Of a DNA stretch of 22,931 nt, positions 7,226-14,795 are shown piece after piece. Made by a program: the position numbers and the translations under genes. Positions within the stretch are counted from its first letter, which is position 1, and every line of letters begins with the position of its first letter. The notes beneath the pieces are model-generated. The model worked only from the letters and a program-made list of their open reading frames with translations. It was not told the origin of the DNA and searched no databases. The DNA is from RHKX01 sp046330285 (GTDB lineage Bacteria > Actinomycetota > Thermoleophilia > Solirubrobacterales > 70-9): assembly GCA_046330285.1 (NCBI GenBank), contig JAXLSX010000015.1, positions 1 through 22,931 of the forward strand. The letters are read 5' to 3'.

Positions 7226-7714
7226 ATGTTCGCGCACCGGTCGGCGGCAGCCCTCGTCCTCGCGGCGCTCCTGGCGTCGGCGGCCGGATGCGGGGGCGGC
7301 GACGACGCGACGAGCACCGAGCCCACCGCCGACTCCGGCGACGTGGCCGTGATCGAGGGCTGGGCCGAGGCGCTCGCCACCGGCGACGAGCGCGGGGCGG
7401 CCGCCTACTTCGCGATCCCGAGCACGGCCGAGAACGGGCCGCTGCTGACGAAGATCGAATCGCGCGCCGACGCCGTCGCCTTCAACCGCTCGCTCCCCTG
7501 CGGCGCCGAGGTCGTCTCGGCGCGGACGACGGGTGAGCTGACCACCGCGACGTTCCTGCTCTCCGACCGTCCCGGCGGCGACTGCGGATCCGGCGCCGGC
7601 GCGACCGCCGCGACGACCTTCGAGATCGAGGACGGCAAGATCGTCGAGTGGCGCCGCGTCGACGACGCTCCTTCGCCGGGCGGTGGAGACGGGGGAGAGG
7701 GAACCGAGGTCTGA
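7226..7714 (+). CDS. Putative lipoprotein with NTF2-like (SnoaL-type) domain
   Basis: A 162-residue exported protein. The N-terminus MFAHRSAAALVLAALLASAAGC has a short basic region, a hydrophobic core and a Cys at position 22 after Ala-Ala-Gly, a relaxed lipobox, followed by a Gly/Asp-rich linker. The mature part (AVIEGWAEALATGDERGAAAYFA, with FEIEDGKIVEWRRV near the end) has the helix-then-curved-sheet pattern of NTF2/SnoaL folds; two cysteines (SLPCGAEV and GGDCGSG) could form a disulfide. It probably sits on the outer face of the membrane; its ligand is unknown. The start could instead be the ATG at 7208, which lies inside the LexA box; 7226 gives a cleaner signal peptide. Divergence from imuB around a shared SOS box raises possible damage-inducible expression, which is inference. 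Confidence 0.72.
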   Translation: MFAHRSAAALVLAALLASAAGCGGGDDATSTEPTADSGDVAVIEGWAEALATGDERGAAAYFAIPSTAENGPLLTKIESRADAVAFNRSLPCGAEVVSARTTGELTTATFLLSDRPGGDCGSGAGATAATTFEIEDGKIVEWRRVDDAPSPGGGDGGEGTEV

Positions 7715-7724
7715 GCCGGGCTCA
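7712..7724. repeat. Palindrome TGAGCCGGGCTCA joining two convergent stop codons
   Basis: The 13-bp palindrome contains the lipoprotein stop (TGA, 7712-7714) at one end and the dehydrogenase stop (TGA on minus, 7724-7722) at the other. It may contribute to bidirectional termination together with the hairpin at 7728-7744. Confidence 0.4.
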
Positions 7725-8807
7725 GCGGCCGGCTTCGAGCCGGCGGACGACCTCGGCACAGACCTCCGACGTCGAGGCCTCGCCGCCGAGGTCGTGGGTG
7801 CGGATCCCGTCGCCGGCGGCGCCGAGCGCCGCCTCGTAGATCGCGGCCGAAGCCGCCTCGGCCTCCGGGTGCCCGCGCTCGGCCGCGTAGTGGAGGACCG
7901 CGGCGCAGGCGAGGATCATCGCCATCGGGTTGGCGACGTCCTTGCCGGCCAGCGACGGCGCCGTGCCGTGCGGCGCCTCGGCCATCGCGACCGCCGGCCG
8001 CAGCTCGTCGTCGAGGCTGAGCAGGATCGACTCGGCCCCGGCGATCGAGCCGAACATCGGCATCACCAGGTCGCTGAGCAGGTCGCCGTCGCGGTTCAGG
8101 GTCGGGATCACGAGCGGTCCGTCGGCGGCGCCGCCGACCAGCCCCGCGTAGGTGGCGTCGATCAGCACCGGCTCGTAGGGGATGTCGGGATGACGCTCGG
8201 CGGCGGCGTCCATCTCCTCCTTCAGCATGCCCTCGTAGAGCGGGCTGACCGTCCACTTCGGGCCGCCGTAGACGCGTGCCCGCGGCTCGTCGGACGAGGC
8301 AGCGGCGATCCGGAAGGCGTGCTCGGAGACGGCCCGGCAGACCCGGCGGCTGATCCGCTCGGTCCGGAGCGCCACCTCATCGTCACCGTCGGCCTCGCGC
8401 CGCTCCTCGGCTCCGTAGGCATCGCCGACCGCCATCCGGCAGACGGTGATCGGGTGGTGGATGCCCGCGATCGGCGTCACCCCGGGGATCCGGCGGCCGG
8501 TGCGGACGATGACCGTGCCGTCGATCCCCTCGCGGATCAGCCGGTTCGGGCTGCCGACGTCATCGGCGCCCTCGGGCGTGATCGTCGCCGCCTTCAGGCC
8601 GAGGCCGGTCTCGCGCATCGCCGCGGCGGCCTCGCTGCAGACCTCGTTCGCGGTCCGGCGCCGGTTCGCGAGCGAGAGATCGAAGCGGACGAGCTCGACC
8701 GGAAGCCCGATCGTGCCGGGTTCGAGCACCGTCAGTGCGGACTCGAGCAGTTCCTGCCCGGTCTCGTCGCCCTCGAGGACGACGATCCGGATCGGGTCAG
8801 CCGCCAC
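7722..8807 (-). CDS. Isocitrate/isopropylmalate dehydrogenase family enzyme
   Basis: A 361-residue beta-decarboxylating dehydrogenase. Residues aligned by eye to E. coli Icd: Ser86, Asn88, Arg92 and Arg102 (GSPNRLIREGIDGTVIVR) match Ser113, Asn115, Arg119 and Arg129; Arg124 and Tyr131 match Arg153 and Tyr160; Lys184 (GPKWTVSPLYEG) matches catalytic Lys230; Asp217, Asp241 and Asp245 match the metal-binding aspartates. This supports isocitrate as substrate more than isopropylmalate. The cofactor-discriminating pair after HGTAP is Ser285-Leu286, neither the Lys-Tyr of NADP enzymes nor the Asp-Ile of NAD enzymes, so cofactor choice is open. The GTG start overlaps the hydrolase stop by 11 bp, so it is the last gene of a three-gene unit. 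It may serve the TCA cycle; a paralogous 3-hydroxy-acid substrate is the alternative. Confidence 0.82.
   Translation of the reverse strand: MAADPIRIVVLEGDETGQELLESALTVLEPGTIGLPVELVRFDLSLANRRRTANEVCSEAAAAMRETGLGLKAATITPEGADDVGSPNRLIREGIDGTVIVRTGRRIPGVTPIAGIHHPITVCRMAVGDAYGAEERREADGDDEVALRTERISRRVCRAVSEHAFRIAAASSDEPRARVYGGPKWTVSPLYEGMLKEEMDAAAERHPDIPYEPVLIDATYAGLVGGAADGPLVIPTLNRDGDLLSDLVMPMFGSIAGAESILLSLDDELRPAVAMAEAPHGTAPSLAGKDVANPMAMILACAAVLHYAAERGHPEAEAASAAIYEAALGAAGDGIRTHDLGGEASTSEVCAEVVRRLEAGR
7728..7744. terminator. Hairpin GCCGGC-TTCGA-GCCGGC, possible terminator of the lipoprotein gene
   Basis: A perfect 6-bp GC stem with a 5-nt loop starts 14 nt after the lipoprotein stop codon, inside the last codons of the convergent dehydrogenase gene. 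There is no U-tract, as is common in actinobacteria. The sequence is also constrained by coding, so this is tentative. Confidence 0.35.
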
Positions 8808-9882
8808 CCGTGCCCGCCCCAGCCGGCTTCTTCTGACCGCCCTTGCCGCCGTTGCCGCCGTTGCCCTTCTTACCCCCCTTGTCGCCCTGCTTCCCGGCTC
8901 CCGAGGGGAGGACGGGCTCGACCGGCGGCGCGACGCCGGCGAAGTCGAGGATCAGCTTCGCGGTCTCCTCGGGGGCTTCGACGTTCGGCGAGTGGCCGAC
9001 GCCGTCGATCATCTTCGTGATCGCCCCGGGAACCGCGTGGAACTCCTCCGACACCGCCATCGCGTCGATGATCTGATCCTCCGTCCCGTCGATCCACATC
9101 AACGGCACGCCGGTGGCGGCGAGCCTGGAGGCGACGGGTTGCTCCTTCAGGAAGTCGTCGGCCTCGGCGCTCGCCGAGGTGAACGAGTCGTAGGTCATCG
9201 CGCGGTTGTCGTCGACGACGCGATCGGGGTCGCCCGGGAAGACCTCGCTGACGTCGGTGCCCGGCGCGAACGCGGACTCGTAGCCGTTCTTGATCATCGC
9301 GTCGAGCCGGAGCCGCCAGAGACCCTGGCCGACGACCGGGAACCGCGTGAGCTTCTCGGTCAGCGGCAGGTCCACCTCGCCGGACTCCGACGGCACCCCG
9401 ATCAGGACGACGCGGTCGACGATCTCGCTGGCCTGCTCGGCGAGCGAGGTCGCGACGATCCCGCCCAGCGAGTGGCCGACGACCGTCGCGCCCTGGACGC
9501 CGAGGGAGTTCAGGGCCTCGGCCGCCGCGGCCGCCTGCGACTTGATCTCGTAGCCGCTCTGCGGCTTCTCGGAGCCGCCGTGGCCGATCAGGTCGATGCG
9601 GATGACCCGGTGCTGCTCGTTCAGTGCTTCGAGTATCGGGTTCCACCACTGCGAGGAGCACCCGAAGCAATGCAGGAGGACGATCGGGGCTCCCTCCGGG
9701 CCCGGTCCGGTCGCCGGCGAATCGAAGACCTGGAGGTCGACCGACGACGCCGACTCGATCTTGCCGCCCGCCGCCGTCACCTCGGCCGGCTTCGTCTGGC
9801 TGTCGAGGACGAGCGCGTTGACGATCCCGAGCGCGATCAGGACGACGATGACGAGCAGGAGGACCTTGAGGGTGCGACGCAC
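8797..9882 (-). CDS. Membrane-anchored alpha/beta hydrolase with Gly/Lys-rich tail
   Basis: A 361-residue protein. Residues 5-26 form an N-terminal membrane anchor or uncleaved signal. The hydrolase core shows the oxyanion-side HCFG (71-74), nucleophile Ser138 in GHSLGG, acid Asp269 in DGTEDQ and His297 in GVGHSPN, a complete triad in the usual order, so it should be catalytic. A cap region lies at about 170-250. The C-terminus (about 328-361) is low-complexity Gly/Lys/Asn/Gln, unlike the rest. The fold covers esterases, lipases and C-C hydrolases; the substrate is not readable. It probably acts outside the membrane. The GTG start lies 2 nt after the HD-protein stop, and the 3' end overlaps the dehydrogenase gene, so it is the middle gene of a co-transcribed trio whose functions show no obvious common pathway. 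Confidence 0.83.
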   Translation of the reverse strand: MRRTLKVLLLVIVVLIALGIVNALVLDSQTKPAEVTAAGGKIESASSVDLQVFDSPATGPGPEGAPIVLLHCFGCSSQWWNPILEALNEQHRVIRIDLIGHGGSEKPQSGYEIKSQAAAAAEALNSLGVQGATVVGHSLGGIVATSLAEQASEIVDRVVLIGVPSESGEVDLPLTEKLTRFPVVGQGLWRLRLDAMIKNGYESAFAPGTDVSEVFPGDPDRVVDDNRAMTYDSFTSASAEADDFLKEQPVASRLAATGVPLMWIDGTEDQIIDAMAVSEEFHAVPGAITKMIDGVGHSPNVEAPEETAKLILDFAGVAPPVEPVLPSGAGKQGDKGGKKGNGGNGGKGGQKKPAGAGTGGG

Positions 9883-9884
9883 GG

Positions 9885-10484
9885 TCAGCTCGCCTCGACC
9901 TGGGCGGCGGTGAGACCGAGCTCCTCGGCCCGATCCGACAGCGCCCCGATCACGACGGTTATGTGCTCGCCCTCGTCGACGCCGAGCTCCTCGATCCCGC
10001 GGCGGATCTGCTCGCGGTCGACCTTGGCGGCGAACGAGGGCTGCTTCAGCTTCTTCCGGACCGACTTGACCTTGAGTCCCTCGATGCCGGTCGGGCGGAC
10101 GAGCGCGCAGGCCATGACGAAGCCGGAGAGCTCGTCGACGGCGTAGAGCGTCTTCGCGAGCTCGGACTCCCGCGGCACCTCGAGGTAGTCGGCGTGCCCG
10201 GCGATCGCCTGCAGCACGTCATCGGGGTAGCCGCGCGATCGCAGCTCCTCGATCCCCATGCGCGGATGCCCGGTCTCGGCGTCCGGAAAACGCTCGTAGT
10301 CGAGGTCGTGGAGGAGCCCGGTGATCGCGTACAGCTCCTCGTCCGCGTCCTGGATCCGGGCATAGGCCTGCATCGACGCCTCGACCGCCAGCGCGTGCTT
10401 GCGCAGCGAGTCGGAGGAGGTCCACTCGCAAAGCAGTTCCCATGCCGCTTCGCGGCCGGCCGCGTTCATCGTGGGCTCGCTCAC
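9885..10484 (-). CDS. HD-domain phosphohydrolase-like protein
   Basis: A 199-residue cytoplasmic protein with the HD-superfamily metal set: His30 (LRKHALAVE), His59-Asp60 (GLLHDLDYERFPD), His97 (IAGHADY) and Asp117 (AVDELSGFV). All conserved residues are present, so it is likely an active phosphohydrolase. Similar short HD proteins are annotated only as hydrolases of unknown substrate (nucleotides are common in the superfamily). A basic C-terminal region (KVKSVRKKLKQPSFAAKVDR) follows, which may contact phosphate or nucleic acid. It leads a three-gene unit with the hydrolase and dehydrogenase genes. The GTG at 10484 was chosen because a TAGGGT -10 ends 8 nt upstream; the ATG at 10469 is an alternative. 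It is divergent from murA with only 22 bp between start codons. Confidence 0.82.
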   Translation of the reverse strand: MSEPTMNAAGREAAWELLCEWTSSDSLRKHALAVEASMQAYARIQDADEELYAITGLLHDLDYERFPDAETGHPRMGIEELRSRGYPDDVLQAIAGHADYLEVPRESELAKTLYAVDELSGFVMACALVRPTGIEGLKVKSVRKKLKQPSFAAKVDREQIRRGIEELGVDEGEHITVVIGALSDRAEELGLTAAQVEAS

Positions 10485-10491
10485 CGTCGTC

Positions 10492-10498
10492 TACCCTA
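10492..10498. promoter_or_regulatory. Overlapping divergent -10 elements, TACCCTA (murA / HD gene)
   Basis: TACCCT on the plus strand (10492-10497) ends 9 nt before the murA TTG. TAGGGT on the minus strand (10498-10493) ends 8 nt before the HD-gene GTG. The two hexamers share five base pairs, giving a symmetric promoter in which one polymerase site could fire in either direction, with leaderless or nearly leaderless transcripts. No good -35 element is seen on either side. Confidence 0.5.
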
Positions 10499-10506
10499 GC
10501 CAAGCT

Positions 10507-11811
10507 TTGGAGAAGTTCGTGATTCAAGGCGGTGTCCCGCTGAGCGGGGAGATCACCGCCGCCGGCAACAAGAACGCGGCCCTGCCGATCCTCGCCGCCT
10601 GCCTTCTCACCGAGGAGGACGTGGTGTTCCGGAACGTGCCGCGCATCCGCGACACCGAGGCCCAGATCGCGATCCTCGCCAAGCTCGGGGTCGACGTCGA
10701 GTGGCTCGGCGCCAACGATCTCCGCCTCTGCGCGGCGGGCGTCGGCACCACCGAGGTCGACGAGGGCCTGGCGGCCCGGATCCGGGCGTCGTTCCTGCTC
10801 GCCGGTCCGCTCCTGGCCCGCTTCGGCGAGGTCCGGATGCCGCCGCCCGGCGGCGACACGATCGGGCGCCGCCGCCTCGACCCGCACCTCGACGCCTTCC
10901 GCGACCTCGGCGCGACCGTGACCGGCTCGCGGATGATCGAGCTCCAGGCCCCGGGCGGCCTCAACGCCTGCGAGATCTTCATGGACGAGCCGTCGGTGAT
11001 GGGCACCGAGAACGCGCTGCTCGCGGCGGCGCTGACGCCGGGCCGGACGTTGATCGCAAACTCGGCCAGCGAGCCCCACGTCCAGGACCTGGCGCACCTG
11101 CTGACCCGGATGGGCGCGACGGTCGAGGGGATCGGATCGAACGTGATGATCGTCCACGGCCGCGACAAGCTCGGCGGCGCCGAGTACACGATCGGGCCGG
11201 ACCACATCGAGATCGGCAGCTTCATGGCGCTCGCGGCGGCCACCGGCGGCGAGCTCCGCATCCGCGATGTCGAGCCCGGCGATCTGCTGATGATCCGCCG
11301 CCAGTTCCAGCGGCTCGGGCTCCAGAGCATGATCGAGGGCCGGGACCTGCTCGTCCCGCCGGATCAGCAGCTCGCGGTGCGCGACGACCTCGGCGACGCG
11401 ATCCCGAAGATCGACGACGGCCCCTGGCCGGCGTTCCCGGCCGACCTCACGTCGATCGCCCTGGCCCTGGCGACGCAGGCCAGCGGGACGATCCTGATCT
11501 TCGAGAAGATGTTCGAGAACCGCCTGTTCTTCACCGACAAGCTCGTCGCGATGGGAGCCAGGATCACCCTCTGCGACCCGCACCGGGCGATCGTCAACGG
11601 GCCGTGCAGGCTCCACGGCGAGCGGCTCGAGAGCCCCGACATCCGCGCCGGGATGGCGATGCTGATCGCTGCGCTCGCGGCCGAGGGCACCTCCGAGATC
11701 GGCAACATCGTCCAGATCGACCGCGGCTACGAGCGGATCGACGAACGCCTGCGCGGGCTCGGCGCCCGGGTCGAGCGCGTCGCCAACGATCCCGTGACCG
11801 CCTCGATCTGA
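10507..11811 (+). CDS. murA: UDP-N-acetylglucosamine 1-carboxyvinyltransferase MurA (Cys-to-Asp type)
   Basis: A 434-residue EPSP-synthase-fold enzyme that transfers enolpyruvate from PEP to UDP-GlcNAc, the first committed step of peptidoglycan synthesis. The substrate-binding Lys22-Asn23 is in AAGNKNAALPIL and the active-site FPADLTS lies near the C-terminal third. The catalytic loop, normally PGGCxIGxRPxDxH, reads PPGGDTIGRRRLDPH: Asp117 replaces the Cys that fosfomycin alkylates. Mycobacterial and chlamydial MurA carry the same change and resist fosfomycin, so this enzyme should be active but insensitive. The TTG start at 10507 gives MEKFVIQGG, which aligns with the usual MurA N-terminus; a GTG at 10519 with GGAG six bases upstream is the alternative. 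It is followed 13 bp later by hisZ, probably on one transcript. Confidence 0.95.
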   Translation: MEKFVIQGGVPLSGEITAAGNKNAALPILAACLLTEEDVVFRNVPRIRDTEAQIAILAKLGVDVEWLGANDLRLCAAGVGTTEVDEGLAARIRASFLLAGPLLARFGEVRMPPPGGDTIGRRRLDPHLDAFRDLGATVTGSRMIELQAPGGLNACEIFMDEPSVMGTENALLAAALTPGRTLIANSASEPHVQDLAHLLTRMGATVEGIGSNVMIVHGRDKLGGAEYTIGPDHIEIGSFMALAAATGGELRIRDVEPGDLLMIRRQFQRLGLQSMIEGRDLLVPPDQQLAVRDDLGDAIPKIDDGPWPAFPADLTSIALALATQASGTILIFEKMFENRLFFTDKLVAMGARITLCDPHRAIVNGPCRLHGERLESPDIRAGMAMLIAALAAEGTSEIGNIVQIDRGYERIDERLRGLGARVERVANDPVTASI

Positions 11812-11824
11812 GCCGGGAGCACCG

Positions 11825-12817
11825 ATGAGCACCCAGCCACTGCCGACCGGCACCCGAGACGTCCTCGCCGAGGAGATGCGCGAGTTGCGCGCGATCGAGT
11901 CGTCGCTGCTCGCGTTGTTCGCAGAACGCGGCTACGAGGAGGTCGCGACCCCCACGATCGAATACCAAGACGCCTTCGCCCGCGGCGCCGGCCCGGCCGG
12001 CACTGCCACCTACAGGTTCCTCGACGAGTCCGGCTCCGTCCTGGCGCTCCGCAACGACATGACCGTACCGCTGGCGCGGCTGGTCGCACGGCGGTTCGCC
12101 TCCGAACCGGGGCCGTTCCGTCTCGCCTACTCGGGCAGCGTCTTCCGCCGCGTTCGCCCCCAGCGCGGTCAGCTCCGCGAGATGCGGCAGATCGGCGTCG
12201 AGCTGATCGGAGTCGAGGCCCCGGGCGCCACCGCTGAGCTGATCGAGCTCCTCGTCGCCTCGCTCGACGCCGTCGGCCTCCAGAGCGCGGTCATCGGGCT
12301 CGGCGACGCCGACCTGTTCCCGTCGCTGCTGACCGAGCTCGGGGTCGAGGGGGCCGCCCGCGACCGGATCCTCGAATGCCTCGCGACGCACGACCTGGTC
12401 GCGATCGAGGACGAGGCGGGAGATCTCGCCGGCCTCGGCGACGCCGAGCGGGCGACGATCGTCGCGCTCAGCGATCTTCGCGGCGGTCCCGAGGTGCTGG
12501 AACGCGCCCGCGCTCTCGGCGGACCGGCGATCGAGCGGGCCTCGGCGACGCTGGCGGAGACGCTGGCGGCGCTCGAGGCGGCGGGCGTGGCCGATCGCGT
12601 CCAGGTCGACTTCGGGCTGCTCCGCGACCTCGGGTACTACACGGGCGCGATCCTCGAGGTCTACGACCCGGCCGTCGGCGAGGCGATCGGCGGCGGCGGC
12701 CGCTACGACGACCTCCTCGAGCGCTTCGGCAGCCCGCAGCCGGCGGCGGGCTTCGCCCTCTACCTCGAGCGCGTCCACGTCGCCCAGGCGGCCGAGCAGG
12801 AGCTCGGAAGCCGATGA
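11825..12817 (+). CDS. hisZ: ATP phosphoribosyltransferase regulatory subunit HisZ
   Basis: A 330-residue class II aminoacyl-tRNA-synthetase paralogue. The motif-2 region (FRLAYSGSVFRR, 98-109, then RGQLREMRQIGVELIG) and motif-3-like IGGGGRYDDLLERFG (288-302) resemble HisRS, but there is no C-terminal anticodon-binding domain, and the protein is shorter than HisRS. HisZ lacks synthetase activity and pairs with short-form HisG to build the allosteric ATP phosphoribosyltransferase; the neighbouring hisG is indeed short-form. GGGAG lies 6-7 nt before the ATG. The stop overlaps the hisG start (ATGATGA), consistent with coupled synthesis of the two subunits. Confidence 0.93.
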   Translation: MSTQPLPTGTRDVLAEEMRELRAIESSLLALFAERGYEEVATPTIEYQDAFARGAGPAGTATYRFLDESGSVLALRNDMTVPLARLVARRFASEPGPFRLAYSGSVFRRVRPQRGQLREMRQIGVELIGVEAPGATAELIELLVASLDAVGLQSAVIGLGDADLFPSLLTELGVEGAARDRILECLATHDLVAIEDEAGDLAGLGDAERATIVALSDLRGGPEVLERARALGGPAIERASATLAETLAALEAAGVADRVQVDFGLLRDLGYYTGAILEVYDPAVGEAIGGGGRYDDLLERFGSPQPAAGFALYLERVHVAQAAEQELGSR

Positions 12818-13488
12818 TGAGCCTGAATCTGCGTGACCGTGGGAACGACGGCGCCCTCACCCTGGCGCTGCCGCGCGGGTCCCTGTTCGAGGGCTGCCTG
12901 GCGATGCTCGACCGGGCCGGGTTCGACACCGCCGAGCCGCGGAGCGACTCGCGGGCGCTGATCTTCGAGCTCGACGGGCTGACGATCGTCACCGTCCGGC
13001 CCTCCGATGTGCCGACCTACGTCGAGTCGGGCGCGGCGGACATCGGCGTGACGGGCAAGGACGTTCTCGCCGAGCAGGGCGATCGCGCCGTTTACGAGCT
13101 CGTCGACCTCGGCTTCGGCCGCTGCCGGATGGCGCTCGCAGCCCGCACCGGCGGCGACGACCTCGAGCGGGCCGAGCGCCGCCTCGGGCTGATGCGGATC
13201 GCGACCAAGTACCCGCGAACCGCGACCGACTGGTTCGAGCGGATGGGGCGCCAGGCCGAGGTCATCGAGGTCAAGGGCTCGGTCGAGCTGGCGCCGCTCG
13301 TCGGCCTCGCCGACGGCATCGTCGACCTCGTCGACACCGGCAGGACGCTCGACGAGAACGGGCTCGAGATCGTCGAGGAGATCTCCGTCTGCACCGCCCG
13401 GCTGATCGCCAACCGCGTCGCCCACAAGCTCCGTGCCGCCGAGGTCGACGCGATGGTCGGCCGGCTCCGCGAGGCCGCCGTCGGATGA
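12814..13488 (+). CDS. hisG: ATP phosphoribosyltransferase catalytic subunit, short form HisG
   Basis: A 224-residue enzyme for step 1 of histidine synthesis: ATP + PRPP to phosphoribosyl-ATP. LALPRGSLFEG (17-27) forms the N-terminal active-site strand; DIGVTGKDVLAE (76-87) and RIATKYPRTATDWF (128-141) follow; the PRPP-binding stretch runs from ELAPLVGLADGIVDLVDTGR to TLDENGL (158-184). It lacks the C-terminal ACT-like regulatory domain of long HisG (about 290 residues), so it needs HisZ, encoded just upstream. Two ATG codons in series (12814 and 12817) are possible starts; both overlap or abut the hisZ stop. Its own stop overlaps hisD by ATGA. Confidence 0.95.
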   Translation: MMSLNLRDRGNDGALTLALPRGSLFEGCLAMLDRAGFDTAEPRSDSRALIFELDGLTIVTVRPSDVPTYVESGAADIGVTGKDVLAEQGDRAVYELVDLGFGRCRMALAARTGGDDLERAERRLGLMRIATKYPRTATDWFERMGRQAEVIEVKGSVELAPLVGLADGIVDLVDTGRTLDENGLEIVEEISVCTARLIANRVAHKLRAAEVDAMVGRLREAAVG

Positions 13489-14789
13489 AGATCCGGACGC
13501 AGGCCTGGGACGGGAGCGATCCCGCCCGACTGGCCTCGTCGCTGCGCGAGGCCGCACCCGAACCTGAGGGCATCGCCGCCGCGGTCGCGGAGACGATCGC
13601 GAGCGTCGCGGCCGGTGGAGACACCGCCGTCGCCGAGCTGAGCGAGCGCTTCGACGGGGTCGCCTCCGACCCGGTCGAGGTTCCATCCGAGCTGATCGCC
13701 GCCGCGCCCGAAAACATCCCGCCGGCGCTGCGCGAGGCGATCCAGGCGAGCGCCGCCAACGTCCGCGCCGTGGCCGAAGCCCAGATCTCGGGCCGGGTTC
13801 CGGCCGAGGTGACGCTCGCGGCCGGGCAGCGGATCGAGGTCGCGGAGGTCCCGGTCGGTGCCGCCGGGATCTACGTCCCCGGCGGCAGGGCGCCCTATCC
13901 CTCCAGCGTCGTCATGGGCGTCGTCCCGGCGAATGTCGCCGGCGTCGGCCGGGTCGTCGTCGCATCCCCTCCCGAAGCCGGGACTGGCCTGCCCGCCCCG
14001 GCCGTACTTGCGGCGGCCGCGATCGCCGGGGCCGATTCGGTCTACGCCGTCGGCGGTGCGCAGGCGATTGCCGCCCTCGCGCTCGGTACCGAGGCGATTC
14101 CGGCGGTCGACGTGATCGCCGGGCCCGGAAGCCCCTGGGTCCAGGAGGCGAAGCTCCAGTGCTCACGGCACGTGGGCATCGACGGTTACGCGGGCCCCTC
14201 GGAGCTCGTCGCCATCGTCGCCGCCGAAGTCCCGCCGGAGTGGATCGCTCTCGACCTCTGCTCCCAGGCCGAGCACGGCCACGACGGACTGCTGGTCGCG
14301 ATCGCCACCGACCCCGCCTGGCTCGAGCGACTGGCCGAGGCGATCGAGCGGATCCGCAACCGCGACGGCGATCCCGGCGAGGCGACGTTCGACCTCGTCG
14401 CGGTCGACGACGTCGAGGCCGCGATCGCACTGACCGAGGCACTCGCGCCCGAGCACACAGAGGTCGTCGCCGCCGACGCGGCCGGGCTCGGCCGGCGCCT
14501 GACGACTTCGGGCTGCGTCTTCACGGGGGAACGCTCGGCGACGGCATTCGGCGACTACGCGGCCGGGTCTAACCACGTCCTGCCGACCGGTGGGGCCGGT
14601 CGCTTCACCGGGCCCCTGGGACCCGGCACCTTCCGGCGCCGGATCAGCCGGGTCGAGATCGACGCCGGGGCCGCCGCGGCGCTCGCCGGCACCGTCGACG
14701 AGATCGCCCGCGCCGAGGGCTTTCCCCTGCACGGTGAATCCGCCATCGCCCGCGCCGAGGGCAGGAACGACCCGGCGAAGGGGGAATGA
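13485..14789 (+). CDS. hisD: Histidinol dehydrogenase HisD
   Basis: A 434-residue NAD-dependent enzyme making L-histidine from L-histidinol in two oxidations. The zinc ligands and catalytic residues align with E. coli HisD almost number for number: Gln261 and His264 (SQAEHGHDG), Asp357 (FGDYAAGSNHVLPT), His416 (FPLHGESA), and the acid/base pair Glu323-His324 (APEHTE). GGRAPYPSSVVM and GPSELV are family hallmarks. The usually conserved IxGPGNxxV reads IAGPGSPWV, a mild deviation. The start is fixed by an ATGA overlap with hisG; hisB follows 6 bp downstream. It is a cytoplasmic homodimer by family. Confidence 0.95.
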   Translation: MKIRTQAWDGSDPARLASSLREAAPEPEGIAAAVAETIASVAAGGDTAVAELSERFDGVASDPVEVPSELIAAAPENIPPALREAIQASAANVRAVAEAQISGRVPAEVTLAAGQRIEVAEVPVGAAGIYVPGGRAPYPSSVVMGVVPANVAGVGRVVVASPPEAGTGLPAPAVLAAAAIAGADSVYAVGGAQAIAALALGTEAIPAVDVIAGPGSPWVQEAKLQCSRHVGIDGYAGPSELVAIVAAEVPPEWIALDLCSQAEHGHDGLLVAIATDPAWLERLAEAIERIRNRDGDPGEATFDLVAVDDVEAAIALTEALAPEHTEVVAADAAGLGRRLTTSGCVFTGERSATAFGDYAAGSNHVLPTGGAGRFTGPLGPGTFRRRISRVEIDAGAAAALAGTVDEIARAEGFPLHGESAIARAEGRNDPAKGE

Positions 14790-14795
14790 ATCTTC

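Noticed and set aside
7221..7233. Second LexA site at GTCACATGTTCGC
   Set aside because: Only the right half-site (GTTCG) matches; the left half retains two of five bases, too weak to call as an operator.
5899..7536. A 545-codon plus-strand open frame across imuB and the lipoprotein start
   Set aside because: Antisense to imuB and running through the SOS promoter region into the lipoprotein gene in a different frame; no domain signal.
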